A stretch of DNA of 64,000 bases from Pseudomonas sp. MWU16-30317 (GTDB lineage: Bacteria; Pseudomonadota; Gammaproteobacteria; Pseudomonadales; Pseudomonadaceae): assembly GCF_020515695.1 (NCBI RefSeq), contig NZ_JAIWJA010000004.1, positions 62,001-126,000 of the forward strand. The letters are read 5' to 3'. The first letter of the stretch is position 1, and each line of letters starts with the position of its first letter. Position numbers and translations under genes: made by a program. The notes beneath the pieces were generated by a model. It did not search any database, was not told where the DNA came from, and saw nothing but the letters and a program-made list of their open reading frames with translations. Positions 35,081-45,571 of the stretch are shown in pieces.

Positions 35081-37228
35081 TCAGGCCTGAACGCTACCCA
35101 CCGCAAGGGGCTGCTGAGTCAATACCGTGCGCAGCATGGTGCCCAGGTCCTGCGGGGAATAGGGCTTGCTCAATAGATAGGTGCCGGCATGCAGCTCGTT
35201 GTTGCGGGTAATGACCTCGCGGGTATAGCCCGAGGCGAACAACACCGGGATCGGCGGGTGCTGCTGCCGTGCCCAGGCGGCCAGATCGGCGCTTTTGATT
35301 CGACCGGGCATCACCACATCGCTGAAGATCAGGTTGACCGCCAGCCCTTGGCGCAAAAGCGCCATGGCCTCATCGCCATTGCTCGCCGCCTCGACCTGAT
35401 AACCCAGCAGCCGTAGCAATTCGATGGCGGTCTGGCGCACGCCTGGGTCATCCTCCACCACCAGCACGGTCTCGTGCCCGCGCAACGGGTCGTCGTCGGC
35501 GAGTTCGACGCCCAGGGGCTGGTCGACGCCATCGTGACACCGGGCGAACAGCAGGTGCACCGTGGTGCCCAGCCCGGGCTGGCTGGTGATACTCATGTAA
35601 CCTCCGCTCTGCTTGACGAAGCCGAACACCATGCTCAGCCCCAGCCCCGTACCCTGCCCCACGGCCTTGGTGGTAAAGAACGGCTCGAACGCCCGGCGCA
35701 GCACCTCGGCGCTCATGCCGCGGCCGCTGTCGGCCAGCGCCAGCAATACGTAATCGCCGGGCACCAACTCCTTGTCGGCGCAGAACTCGGCGTCCAGGTG
35801 GCGATTGGCACCGGTGATGCGCAAGGTGCCTTCGCCGTCCATGGCGTCGCGGGCGTTGATGGCCAGGTTGAGGATGGCGTTTTCCAGCTGGTTGCGGTCG
35901 ACCCTCAGGTTCCAGGGTTCCTCAGGCATCTGCACATCCACCGTGATGGTTTCACCCAAGGCACGCTGCAGCAGATCGCCCAGGCCTTCATAGATGTGGC
36001 GCACGTTGTACACCGCCGGGGACAACGGCTGGCGCCGGGCGAATGCCAGCAACTGCGCCGAAAGCCGGGCCCCGCGGTCCACTGCACCAAGCGCCGAAGT
36101 CACCCGCGCCTGCACGCGGGGGTTGTCGCCCTCATGGCGTGCCAGCAAGTACAGATTGCTGGCAACCACCTGCAGCAAATTGTTGAAATCGTGCGCAACG
36201 CCGCCGGTCAGCGCGCCGATCGCTTCGAGCTTCTGCGACTGGCGCAGTTGTTCTTCCATGGCGACGCGGGCCTGGACCTCATCGATCACCCGTTGCTCGA
36301 GGGTGCGCGACAGGCTCAGCAGCGCCTCTTCGGCGATCTTGCGCTCATGGATATCGATCAGCACGCCGGGGAAGCGCAGCGGTTGGCCGGCCGCATCGAA
36401 ATCGCAACGGCCACTGGCGAGCACCCATAGCCAGTGGCCGTTCGGGCGGCGGATGCGGTATTCGGCGCTGTAGTTACTGCCATTGGCGACGGCCAGAGCG
36501 ATCTGCTGGTTGACGTATTCGAGGTCGTCGGGGTGGATGATGCGCGTGGCCTCTTCGATGGGACGTCCTTCCAGCATCTGCTCGTGAGAGAAACCGAACG
36601 TGCGGGAGAAACGCTCGTCGCCAGAGAGCCGATTGATGCGGATATCCCACACGAAGGTGCCCAGCAAGGCGCCGGAATTGAGTGCCAGCTGCAAGCGCTC
36701 GTTAGTGATGCGCAAGGCATTCTCGGCCGCGACACGCCGCTGCTCCGAGATGATATGGCTCGTGGTCTCGATCACCACCGCCAGGACCCCGGCCGGTGCG
36801 CCATCATCTCCGGGGCACGGGCTGTAATGCAGGTCCATCCATACCGTTTCGGGCTGGCCATCGCGCAGCAGTACCAGTTCCTTGTTGCTATAGGACAAGG
36901 TGCCACCGGCAAGGCAGGTGTCCACCACGTAGCGGTTGAACTCCGCCACCTCGGGCCAGCCCAGCTCGACGGCGGTGCCCAGCAAGTAAGGATGACGCCC
37001 ACCGGCGAACACGGCATAGGCATCGTTATAGATCATGTAGCCGTCCGTGCCCCACAGCATCACCAGCGGCATCGGCGAGGCCAGCAAATACTGCACGGCC
37101 TGACGCAGCGCCGGGCTCCACTGCTGCAGCGGCCCGAGGCCCGTGGTCGACCAGTCGAGCGTGCGGATACGCTCGGCCATTTCACCGCGCCAGCCGGGGC
37201 AACCATGGTCATCAGATAGAAAGGACAT
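35081..37228 (-). CDS. Soluble PAS hybrid sensor histidine kinase
   Basis: 715 residues in the order PAS-like sensor (about 40-160), PAS/PAC with YRIRRPNGHWLWVLASGR (about 180-290), short coiled coil, HisKA with the phospho-acceptor His in GGVAHDFNNLL (about 345), HATPase (NARDAMDGEG, DSGRGM, GTGLGLSMV), and a receiver domain with DD near the start (VVEDDPG) and phospho-acceptor Asp in FSDVVMPG. No membrane segment is seen, so it senses a cytoplasmic signal. It belongs to the HWE-unlike, HDFNN group common in Pseudomonas. No partner response regulator gene is adjacent. Confidence 0.92.
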   Translation of the reverse strand: MSFLSDDHGCPGWRGEMAERIRTLDWSTTGLGPLQQWSPALRQAVQYLLASPMPLVMLWGTDGYMIYNDAYAVFAGGRHPYLLGTAVELGWPEVAEFNRYVVDTCLAGGTLSYSNKELVLLRDGQPETVWMDLHYSPCPGDDGAPAGVLAVVIETTSHIISEQRRVAAENALRITNERLQLALNSGALLGTFVWDIRINRLSGDERFSRTFGFSHEQMLEGRPIEEATRIIHPDDLEYVNQQIALAVANGSNYSAEYRIRRPNGHWLWVLASGRCDFDAAGQPLRFPGVLIDIHERKIAEEALLSLSRTLEQRVIDEVQARVAMEEQLRQSQKLEAIGALTGGVAHDFNNLLQVVASNLYLLARHEGDNPRVQARVTSALGAVDRGARLSAQLLAFARRQPLSPAVYNVRHIYEGLGDLLQRALGETITVDVQMPEEPWNLRVDRNQLENAILNLAINARDAMDGEGTLRITGANRHLDAEFCADKELVPGDYVLLALADSGRGMSAEVLRRAFEPFFTTKAVGQGTGLGLSMVFGFVKQSGGYMSITSQPGLGTTVHLLFARCHDGVDQPLGVELADDDPLRGHETVLVVEDDPGVRQTAIELLRLLGYQVEAASNGDEAMALLRQGLAVNLIFSDVVMPGRIKSADLAAWARQQHPPIPVLFASGYTREVITRNNELHAGTYLLSKPYSPQDLGTMLRTVLTQQPLAVGSVQA

Positions 37229-37339
37229 CGAGCCACTCGAAAAAGGGGGGCAAATACGTGTTTTGCAGTGAGCGCTATATAGCCTATCTGCGAGGGCGGT
37301 TCAATCTCCGACTGGGTGCGATCGCCGGTGTCACTTGCT

Positions 37340-37520
37340 TCAAGCATCTGCCTGCAAGTCGCGCTCCTCGCTGGCGAGGGCCTCGGGCAACGTGGCGCGC
37401 AGGTGTTCGACCCAGGTCTTGATCCTGGCATCGAGAAACTGGCGGGACGGATAGATGGCGTAGAGGCTGAGGTCGCGCAGACGGTACGCCGGCAGCAGCC
37501 AGGACGTTCGCTGATCCGGG
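37340..37520 (-). pseudogene. C-terminal remnant of a LysR-type regulator
   Basis: Reading the minus strand from about 37520 down to the stop at 37340-37342 gives a start-less fragment containing LLPAYRLRDLSLYAIYPSRQ and FLDARIKTWVEHLRATLPEA. This is the typical end of LysR effector domains (L..Y.L....L.AIYPS.R.L..R...) but there is no start or DNA-binding part; a TGA lies just upstream in frame. It is a relic of a deleted gene. Confidence 0.7.
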
Positions 37521-37530
37521 CCTTTGAGGA

Positions 37531-37681
37531 GCCTTCAGCGAGCAACCGCCAACGCGCGCTGACAGCAGTGGAGGAAGCCCTCGAGCAAACGCAGTTGTCA
37601 CCGCGCTCGATCCGCTACCTGCACGTCATCCGCGCGGCGCTGCTGGACGAGCAATCGCCGCTGGCGCGTAGCGAGGGATGA
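37531..37681 (+). pseudogene. C-terminal fragment of an unrecognised gene
   Basis: The plus strand from about 37531 reads SASNRQRALTAVEEALEQTQ then LSPRSIRYLHVIRAALLDEQ and ends in a TGA at 37679. The helical, protein-like composition and lack of a proper start next to the LysR remnant suggest the tail of a second truncated gene. The family was not recognised. Confidence 0.4.
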
Positions 37682-37741
37682 GGTCGGGCCGTGGACAGGG
37701 TTGGGCGTTAGGCATACCCATCGTGATCAAGAGCGCTTATC

Positions 37742-38365
37742 ATGCGCGTTTCCCTTGGTCAGCCTTCCACGCCCATGTCCGAGCTCCCTCCTCACGAGCC
37801 CTGCGGCCCACCTCCAGCCACCGAGCCGTCTGCCGGCGGCTCCGAGGCCATGCTGCAGACGTTTCTGCAGCAACAGGGGCGTATGGAAAAACAGCTGAGC
37901 CGTTGGGTGGCTTGCCGCGCCACGGCTGCTGACCTGGTCCAGGAGCTGTTCATTCGCCTGTGGCGGCGCAAGGATGTGCAGGTCGAAGACCTGGGCCAAT
38001 ACATGATGCGCAGCGCGCGCAATCTGGCCATCGACCATTTGCGCAGCCAACGCAGCCGCCTGCGCACCGAATCGGCGCTGCTGCCCGAGCAGATCGTGGG
38101 CGCGCCCAGCGCGGTGGAAGATGGCCACCAGGCCGACCACGATCTGCATCAGGTCGATGCCGCGCTGCGGACACTGCCCGAGCGTACTCGCCACGTGTTC
38201 CTGCTCAACCGCATCCATGGCCAGTCCTACAGCGAAATCGCCGGTGCGTTGGGGATCTCCGCCAGCGCCGTGGAAAAGCATATGATGCGTGCCCTGCAGG
38301 TCTGCAAAGACAGCATTGACATGGACTCGTCCAGCCGTAACAGCCACCGGAAGGCCCGATCATGA
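37742..38365 (+). CDS. ECF RNA polymerase sigma factor, FecI type
   Basis: 207 residues. Sigma region 2 reads ATAADLVQELFIRLWRR ... MMRSARNLAIDHLRSQ, and region 4 LPERTRHVFLLNRIHGQSYSE ... SASAVEKHMMRAL (each in part). This is the iron-starvation sigma subgroup, which is held by a FecR-type anti-sigma and released by a TonB receptor signal. The ATG at 37775 (MSELPPHEP) is an alternative start; neither has a strong ribosome site. Its stop overlaps the fecR-type start as ATGA. It should direct transcription of the receptor genes downstream. Confidence 0.92.
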   Translation: MRVSLGQPSTPMSELPPHEPCGPPPATEPSAGGSEAMLQTFLQQQGRMEKQLSRWVACRATAADLVQELFIRLWRRKDVQVEDLGQYMMRSARNLAIDHLRSQRSRLRTESALLPEQIVGAPSAVEDGHQADHDLHQVDAALRTLPERTRHVFLLNRIHGQSYSEIAGALGISASAVEKHMMRALQVCKDSIDMDSSSRNSHRKARS

Positions 38366-39366
38366 CCCCGATCACTCCTGCATCGCGCCAGCAGAGCGAA
38401 GACGTCGCCCTGCTGTGGGTCACCCGCCTGGCGGCCGAGCCGGATAACCGGCAACTGGCCGAAGCGCGCTTGAGCCCTCAGGAGCGAGGTGACCTGCAGC
38501 GCTGGCTCGACGCCGACACCGGCAATGCGCAGGCCTACGCTCGTGCCCGCCAGTTGTGGCAGCTGACCGCGATGCCGGCGGCGCGTCTGGCTGGCGAAGA
38601 AGACGCCGCGCTGCAAGCGATCCTGCGCCGTGGCCGACAGCGACCACGGCGACGCCTGGCGGCGCTGGCGATTGCCGCGAGCCTGCTGTTCGCGGCCGTC
38701 TCGATGCTCGCCTGGCAGCCTGAGCGCTGGATTGACAACCTGCAGGCCGACTACTCCAGCGCGCCTGGGCAGCTGCGCACCGTGACCCTCGCCGATGGCA
38801 GCGAAGTGACCCTCGACGGCGACAGCGCGCTGGACGTGTCAGTGACCGATTCTGCTCGCAACGTGCACCTGCGCCGTGGGGCGGCGTTCTTCAAGGTTCG
38901 CCATACCGGCCAGGCCTTTGTGGTGCACGCCGACACGGGCGAGGTGACAGTGCTGGGGACGCGCTTCGAAGTCCGCCGCGAAGCGCATGGCACTGGAGTC
39001 ACTGTCGAAGAAGGCCGGGTCGCGGTCAGCCCGTTGCCAGGCATCGCTGCTCAGGTGCTGACCGCCGGCGAGCGTATCGACTACCGCGACGGCCATGCCG
39101 GCGCCCTGCAAAGCGTCGACCCACGACAGGCCTTCGCCTGGCGCGATGGCCGCCTGAGCTTTCGCCGCGTGCCACTGGCCGATGCCCTCGCCGTGGTGCA
39201 ACGCTACTACCCGCAGCGTATCGTGCTACTTGATAGCAGCCTCGGCGCCCGCCCGGTCAGTGGCGAGTTCAGCAGTCAGGATCCGACGGTGGTCCTCGCC
39301 GCCTTCCAGGCCGTGCTGGGGTTTTCCCAACAGCGCCTGCCGGGCGGTACCTTGCTGATTCATTGA
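38362..39366 (+). CDS. FecR family anti-sigma regulator
   Basis: 334 residues. The cytoplasmic N-terminal domain binds the sigma factor (about 1-90; EDVALLWVTRL, RWLDADTGNAQAYARARQLW), one membrane helix at about 95-117 (LAALAIAASLLFAAVSMLAW), then the periplasmic FecR domain with TVTLADGSEVTLDGDSAL, and a C-terminal STN-like segment from about 265 (FRRVPLADALAVVQRYYP). It passes the signal from the TonB receptor N-terminus to the sigma factor, with regulated proteolysis known for this family. Translation is coupled to the sigma gene. Confidence 0.92.
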   Translation: MTPITPASRQQSEDVALLWVTRLAAEPDNRQLAEARLSPQERGDLQRWLDADTGNAQAYARARQLWQLTAMPAARLAGEEDAALQAILRRGRQRPRRRLAALAIAASLLFAAVSMLAWQPERWIDNLQADYSSAPGQLRTVTLADGSEVTLDGDSALDVSVTDSARNVHLRRGAAFFKVRHTGQAFVVHADTGEVTVLGTRFEVRREAHGTGVTVEEGRVAVSPLPGIAAQVLTAGERIDYRDGHAGALQSVDPRQAFAWRDGRLSFRRVPLADALAVVQRYYPQRIVLLDSSLGARPVSGEFSSQDPTVVLAAFQAVLGFSQQRLPGGTLLIH

Positions 39367-39416
39367 TGCGTGCGCCTGCGCGTGCAAACCGATACAAAAC
39401 TGCCAAGGCTGCCGCT

Positions 39417-40574
<1,158 letters not shown>

Positions 40575-40624
40575 ATCCACAGGAAGGCCTGCGCGCCACC
40601 CACTTGACGCGTGCACATCAATTG

Positions 40625-40647
40625 TTAATGAGATATATTCGCATTAA
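40625..40647. promoter_or_regulatory. Fur-box-like site before the signalling TonB receptor
   Basis: An imperfect palindrome starting TTAATGAGAT and ending CGCATTAA lies 28 bases before the receptor ATG and resembles the AT-rich (GATAAT)n Fur site in pseudomonads. Confidence 0.55.
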
Positions 40648-40674
40648 TTTCCCTGATCAAGAGCCTAGCCCGCG

Positions 40675-43089
40675 ATGCGCTGCCGGTTGCCCTATACCCT
40701 GCTGGCACTCTTGCTCAATGGCATCGCGGCAGCGCCCACCAGCTTCGCCGCCGACCTGGGCCAGAACAGCGCTCCGCGCTACGGTTTCGCCCTCCCCGCG
40801 CAACCCCTGAGTGACGCCTTGGCCGCCGTCAGCCGCCTGACCGGTCAGAACGTGGTGTATGCCGAGGACCTGCCCTATCGCCTGCAAGCGCCGCCCCTCA
40901 AAGGCACTTTCAGCGCCGAAGAAGCCTTGGCGCGGCTGCTGGCCGGCACCTCGCTGGCGGTCCAGCGCAGCGACATGCATACCCTGGCGATCAGCGCACC
41001 GGCGCCCACGGGCGATAACATCCAGCTGCAGCCCCTGAACATCGATAGCGACCGCCCGCGCGGCTATCAGCCCGATGCCGTGACCCGGATCAGCCACTCC
41101 CGCCAGCCCTGGCTGGAACAACCGCAAGCCATCAGCCGCGTCAGTAACGACGTACTGCGCGACCAGCAGCCGCGCAACCTGGACGACGCCTTGCGCCACG
41201 TCAGCGGCCTGACCCAGGGCAACACGCTCGGCAGCACCCAGGACACGCTGATCAAGCGCGGCTTTGGTGACAACCGCGACGGCTCGATACTGCGTGACGG
41301 CATGCCCGTGGTGCAAGGCCGCAACTTCAACGCCACGACCGAAAGCATCGAGGTGCTCAAGGGCCCTACCGCCCTGCTTTACGGTATTCAGGACCCTGGC
41401 GGGGTCATCAACGTGATCAGCAAGACCCCGCAGCTGCGTGCCCGCAACGAGCTGCAAGGCAAGGCCTCGAGCTTTGCCCAAGGCCGCAATGGCGGCGATG
41501 TGACCCTCGACAGCACCGGCCCACTGTTCAGCGACGCGACCGGGAGCACCGGCCTGGCCTACCGGATGATCATCGATCATCAGGACGAAACCTACTGGCG
41601 CAACTACGGCCAGCACCGCGAAACCCTGGTGGCACCCTCCCTGGCCTGGTACGGCGAGGCCGATGAAGTGCAGATCGGCTATGAGCACCGCACCTTCGTC
41701 ACCCCCTTCGACCGCGGCACGGTGATCAACCCTGCCACCGGCCATGTGCTCGACATCCCCTATGACCGGCGCCTGGATGAACCCTTCAACGACATGACGG
41801 GGCGCTCGGAGCTGCTGCGCCTGAGCTACACCCATCACCTGGACGATAACTGGCAGCTGCGCGCGGCCTACGGCTACAACGAAGAATCCTACGATGCCTA
41901 TCAAGTGCGCATCAGCGGCGTGAACACCCAGACCGGCACCCTGACGCGGCGCATGGACGGCACCCTGGACTCCATCAGCCGCGACCAGCAAGGCCAGCTC
42001 GAGCTGTCCGGCAGCACGCAGCTGTGGGGCCAGGCGCACGACCTGCTGCTAGGCATGAGCAACGAGCACCGGCTCTACTATCGCGGCGATCTGCTGCGCC
42101 AGAGCGCCCTGAGCACCTTCAGCTATCTGGACCCGGTGTACGGCCGTGAAGTCGCGCCCACCACTGTCTCGCCCGGCGACAGCGATCAGTCGGACCGCCT
42201 GCGCACCAGCGCCTGGTACCTGCGCGACAGTATTCACCTCAACGATCAATGGATCGCCACCCTCGGCGCCCGCGCCCTGGTATACGACCAGTACGCCGGC
42301 CGTGGTCGGCCGTTCCATGCCAACACCGACATCAACGGCAGCGCCTGGGTGCCCAGCGCCGGGCTGGTGTATCGCTTCGCCCCGCAGTGGTCCTGGTACG
42401 CGAGCTACAGCGAATCGTTCAAGCCTAATTCCAGCATCGCTCCGCTCAATGCAGCGACCACGCAGATCATCGACTCCACCATCCGCCCGGAACAAGCCAA
42501 GGCCTGGGAAACCGGCCTCAAATACGAGCGCGATCAAGGCCTCACCGCCAGCCTGGCGCTGTACGACATTCGCAAGCGCAACGTGCTGGTCAGCGAAACC
42601 GTCAATGACGAGCCCGTCAGCCGCAACGCGGGCGCTGTGCGCTCGCGCGGCATCGAACTGGAAGCCAGTGGCACCGTCTCCGAGCGCTGGGAGCTGATGG
42701 CGGCGTACTCGTTCACCGACGCCTGGGTCACACGCGACCCGCAGTTGCAGGGAAAGCCGCTGCAGAACGTGCCGCGCCAGAGTGGCTCGCTGTACGCGAG
42801 CCGGGATATGGGCAGTTTGATGGGCCTGGGCGACGTGCATATCGGCGGCGGCCCGCGCTACGTCGGCGAGCGCGCCGGTGACGCCGCCAACAGCTTTCGT
42901 CTGCCGGCGTATACGGTGACGGACGCCTTCGCGCGGCTGGACACCCATGTAGGGGGGCACAAAATGCAGTTGCAGTTGAACGTGAACAACCTGTTCAACC
43001 GCGAGTATTACCCGTCTAGCGTGAGCCAGTACATGGTATCGGTGGGCGATCCACGGCAGGTGGTGGTGTCGAGTAGTGTGGAGTTCTGA
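40675..43089 (+). CDS. TonB-dependent siderophore receptor with N-terminal signalling domain
   Basis: 804 residues: signal peptide (to about 25), STN signalling domain (about 35-110; FALPAQPLSDALAAVSRLTG in part), TonB-box region, plug (about 145-275; LKGPTALLYGIQDPGGVINV in part) and a 22-strand barrel ending in Phe. The STN domain marks it as the transducer for the FecI/FecR pair upstream. Closest in style to hydroxamate siderophore receptors (FoxA/FiuA/FhuA). The ligand is unknown. Confidence 0.94.
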   Translation: MRCRLPYTLLALLLNGIAAAPTSFAADLGQNSAPRYGFALPAQPLSDALAAVSRLTGQNVVYAEDLPYRLQAPPLKGTFSAEEALARLLAGTSLAVQRSDMHTLAISAPAPTGDNIQLQPLNIDSDRPRGYQPDAVTRISHSRQPWLEQPQAISRVSNDVLRDQQPRNLDDALRHVSGLTQGNTLGSTQDTLIKRGFGDNRDGSILRDGMPVVQGRNFNATTESIEVLKGPTALLYGIQDPGGVINVISKTPQLRARNELQGKASSFAQGRNGGDVTLDSTGPLFSDATGSTGLAYRMIIDHQDETYWRNYGQHRETLVAPSLAWYGEADEVQIGYEHRTFVTPFDRGTVINPATGHVLDIPYDRRLDEPFNDMTGRSELLRLSYTHHLDDNWQLRAAYGYNEESYDAYQVRISGVNTQTGTLTRRMDGTLDSISRDQQGQLELSGSTQLWGQAHDLLLGMSNEHRLYYRGDLLRQSALSTFSYLDPVYGREVAPTTVSPGDSDQSDRLRTSAWYLRDSIHLNDQWIATLGARALVYDQYAGRGRPFHANTDINGSAWVPSAGLVYRFAPQWSWYASYSESFKPNSSIAPLNAATTQIIDSTIRPEQAKAWETGLKYERDQGLTASLALYDIRKRNVLVSETVNDEPVSRNAGAVRSRGIELEASGTVSERWELMAAYSFTDAWVTRDPQLQGKPLQNVPRQSGSLYASRDMGSLMGLGDVHIGGGPRYVGERAGDAANSFRLPAYTVTDAFARLDTHVGGHKMQLQLNVNNLFNREYYPSSVSQYMVSVGDPRQVVVSSSVEF

Positions 43090-43114
43090 CCGGTGAATGG
43101 CGCTAGGCGTCTGG

Positions 43115-43206
43115 CCCCTTCCCCGCCGAACGCGCACCCTTGCTGCCACAGATGCATGCCGACAGTCCAGCTCTGTGGGAGCACAGCTTGCTGGCGAAGA
43201 GGCCGG
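43115..43206. repeat. REPIN between the two receptor genes
   Basis: ccccttcc...cgcacccttgctgccacag faces ctgtgggagcacagcttgct then ggcgaagaggccgg. It probably limits read-through from the first to the second receptor gene. Confidence 0.7.
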
Positions 43207-43229
43207 TGCACCTTGCACAAAATCCAGCC

Positions 43230-43246
43230 TGAATGAAAATTATTCA
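43230..43246. promoter_or_regulatory. Fur-box-like site before the second TonB receptor
   Basis: TGAATGAAAATTATTCA is a palindrome with TGAAT/ATTCA arms in an AT-rich stretch about 90 bases before the start codon, resembling a Fur site. Confidence 0.5.
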
Positions 43247-43334
43247 AACTTTTTACTGAGGTGTTTACCCTCGGTCTCCGTGTAGTGAATGAAAAGCAAT
43301 CTTGTTCGCACTCACTTCACACGGATCACCACTC

Positions 43335-45545
43335 ATGAAACACCCTGTTGCGATGGCGCCCGGCGCCCTGATGGCGTCACAGTTGGAGATTATCGGGGGC
43401 ACGCCCTCTCGCTACAGGGGCGCTGCGTGCGCCGCCGGGGTATTGATGCTGGCGCTGGGGCAACCCGTGTGGGCTGCGGACACGCTCGAGATCGGCGCGG
43501 TGAATATCGACAGCACCACCGAGCAGACCGCCACCGAGAAAAGTCAGGTCAGCTACCAGGCTGTCAGCTCCACCGTGGCTACCCGCACCGAAACCCCGCT
43601 GATCGAAACGCCGCAGTCGGTCAACGTCGTCACCCATCGGGTGATCGAAGACCGCGCCCCGCAAAGCCTGGACGAGGCCATCAACGCGGTCAGCGGCGTC
43701 AAACAGGGCAACACCCTGGGCGGCACTCAGGACGCGATCATCAAACGCGGCTTTGGTACCAACCGCGACAACTCGATCATGCGTGACGGCATGCAATCGG
43801 TGAACGCGCGCAACTTCACCCCCACCACCGAACGCGTCGAAGTGCTCAAGGGCCCGGCGTCCATGCTCTACGGCGTGCAGGACCCGGGTGGCGTGATCAA
43901 CGTGGTGACCAAGAAGCCACAACTGACCCAGGCCAATTCCATCTCTGCCTGGGACACCAGCTTCGGCGGCGGCGGCGCGCAGATCGACAGCACCGGGCCG
44001 CTGGGCAACACCGGCCTGGCCTATCGTTTTATCTACGACAAGCAGCAATACGATTACTGGCGCAACTTCGGCAGCACCGATCAGGAAGTGATCGCGCCGT
44101 CGTTGTCCTGGTTCGGTGAAGACACCACCCTTACCGCCGCCTACGAGCACATGGAGTACTCGGTGCCGTTCGACCGCGGCACGCAGATCAACACCACCAC
44201 CGGCAAGGTCCTCGACATCCCCCGCTCGCGGCGCCTGGACGAGCACTTCAACATCACTACCGGGCGCTCGGACGCCTTCAACCTCAACGCCGAGCATCGC
44301 CTCAACGACGACTGGACCCTGCGCGCCGCGTATGGCTACAGCCGCAACTATTACAACGATCACCAGTCGCGCTACGTTTCCGCCGACTTCGCCACGGGCC
44401 AAGTGACCCGCCGTGGCGATGCGACCCGCGACGCCTTGCAGGTGGCCCACACTGCCACCGTCAACGCGCTGGGCGATCTGGAATTGGCGGGCATGCGTCA
44501 TGAGGTGCTGGTGGGCGTCGACTACATGAAAAACGACCGCACATTGGGCGACCTGATTCGCAACATCAACGACACTGCTTTCAATTACAACGATCCGGTC
44601 TACGGTCAGGTGCCCGTGCCGAGTCGCGTCAGCGCTGCCAACAGCGACCAGACCGACAACCTCAAAACCCACGCGCTATTCTTGCAGGACAACCTGCACC
44701 TCAACGACCAGTGGATCCTGCAGGCCGGCCTGCGCTACGACTCGTTTACCGAATACACCGGCAAGGGCCGGCCCTTCATCGTCGGTTCCGATCAAGATCG
44801 CAGCAAGCTGGTACCGCGCCTGGGCCTGGTGTACCTGATCCGCCCGGACTGGTCGGTGTATGGCAGCTACACCAAGTCGTTCCGGCCTAACACCTCGATC
44901 GCCACGCCGATCGGCGACTTGCCGCCCGAGGAAGGCACATCCTACGAGGTGGGCACCAAGTTCCAGAACGACAAGGTCACCGCTACGCTGGCGGCATTCA
45001 ATATCGTCAAAAAGAACGTTCAAACCAGCGCGACCTGCGGCACCGAAACCTGCACTCGGGTCGGCGGTGAAGCGCGCTCGCGCGGCGTCGAACTGGACGT
45101 CACCGGCCAGCTCAGCGCCGCCTGGAGCGTGACCGGCAGCTATGCCTACACCGACACCGAATGGACCGAAGACCCGATCCTCAAGGGCACTCCGCTGGAC
45201 GGCGTGTCAAAAAACACCGCCGCGCTGTACCTGACCCGCGACTTCGGCCAGGTCGGCATCGGCAACCTGCGCGCCGGCTTCGGCGGGCGTTACATGAGCA
45301 AATGGGGGGTCAACGACGGCGCAACGGGCGCAGCCAACCACGAGTACTACCTGCCTGAAGCCAAGGTCGCCGATGCCTTCGTCGCCTACAAGCTCAAGGT
45401 CGAGCACAAGGATGTAACCCTGCAGCTCAACGTCAAGAATCTCTTCGACGAAACCTACTACGTCAGCAGCAGCGGCCTTGGCTCGCCCGCCATCGTGATC
45501 GGCGAACCGCGCCAGGTCATCGGCAAAGTGACCGTGGCCTTCTGA
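43335..45545 (+). CDS. TonB-dependent siderophore receptor without signalling domain
   Basis: 736 residues from the ATG at 43335. It is a paralogue of the receptor before it: GNTLGGTQDAIIKRGFG, LKGPASMLYGVQDPGGVINV and the barrel match closely, but the STN domain is missing, so it only transports. The signal peptide core is at about 30-48 (AACAAGVLMLALGQPVWA). Between the start and this core, residues 20-29 are coded by a REP element. Its stop overlaps the ATG at 45545 (TGATG), and the PstS-like gene follows directly. Confidence 0.92.
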   Translation: MKHPVAMAPGALMASQLEIIGGTPSRYRGAACAAGVLMLALGQPVWAADTLEIGAVNIDSTTEQTATEKSQVSYQAVSSTVATRTETPLIETPQSVNVVTHRVIEDRAPQSLDEAINAVSGVKQGNTLGGTQDAIIKRGFGTNRDNSIMRDGMQSVNARNFTPTTERVEVLKGPASMLYGVQDPGGVINVVTKKPQLTQANSISAWDTSFGGGGAQIDSTGPLGNTGLAYRFIYDKQQYDYWRNFGSTDQEVIAPSLSWFGEDTTLTAAYEHMEYSVPFDRGTQINTTTGKVLDIPRSRRLDEHFNITTGRSDAFNLNAEHRLNDDWTLRAAYGYSRNYYNDHQSRYVSADFATGQVTRRGDATRDALQVAHTATVNALGDLELAGMRHEVLVGVDYMKNDRTLGDLIRNINDTAFNYNDPVYGQVPVPSRVSAANSDQTDNLKTHALFLQDNLHLNDQWILQAGLRYDSFTEYTGKGRPFIVGSDQDRSKLVPRLGLVYLIRPDWSVYGSYTKSFRPNTSIATPIGDLPPEEGTSYEVGTKFQNDKVTATLAAFNIVKKNVQTSATCGTETCTRVGGEARSRGVELDVTGQLSAAWSVTGSYAYTDTEWTEDPILKGTPLDGVSKNTAALYLTRDFGQVGIGNLRAGFGGRYMSKWGVNDGATGAANHEYYLPEAKVADAFVAYKLKVEHKDVTLQLNVKNLFDETYYVSSSGLGSPAIVIGEPRQVIGKVTVAF
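43394..43419. repeat. REP element inside the receptor coding region
   Basis: cgggggcacgccctctcgct then acaggg is the reverse of the usual cctgtagcgagggggcttgc core, with small differences. It codes for residues 20-29 of the receptor precursor. Confidence 0.75.
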
Positions 45546-45571
45546 TGCCTGCCTCTTTGAAAGGACCCTGC

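Larger units (their letters stand above)
37229..37741. other. Region of gene debris between histidine kinase and sigma factor
   Basis: About 510 bases with no intact gene. It holds the promoter of the kinase gene (37229-37300), the LysR C-terminal remnant on the minus strand, a second C-terminal fragment on the plus strand, and a short gap before the ECF sigma gene. It looks like a deletion scar where two genes lost their front parts. Confidence 0.6.
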
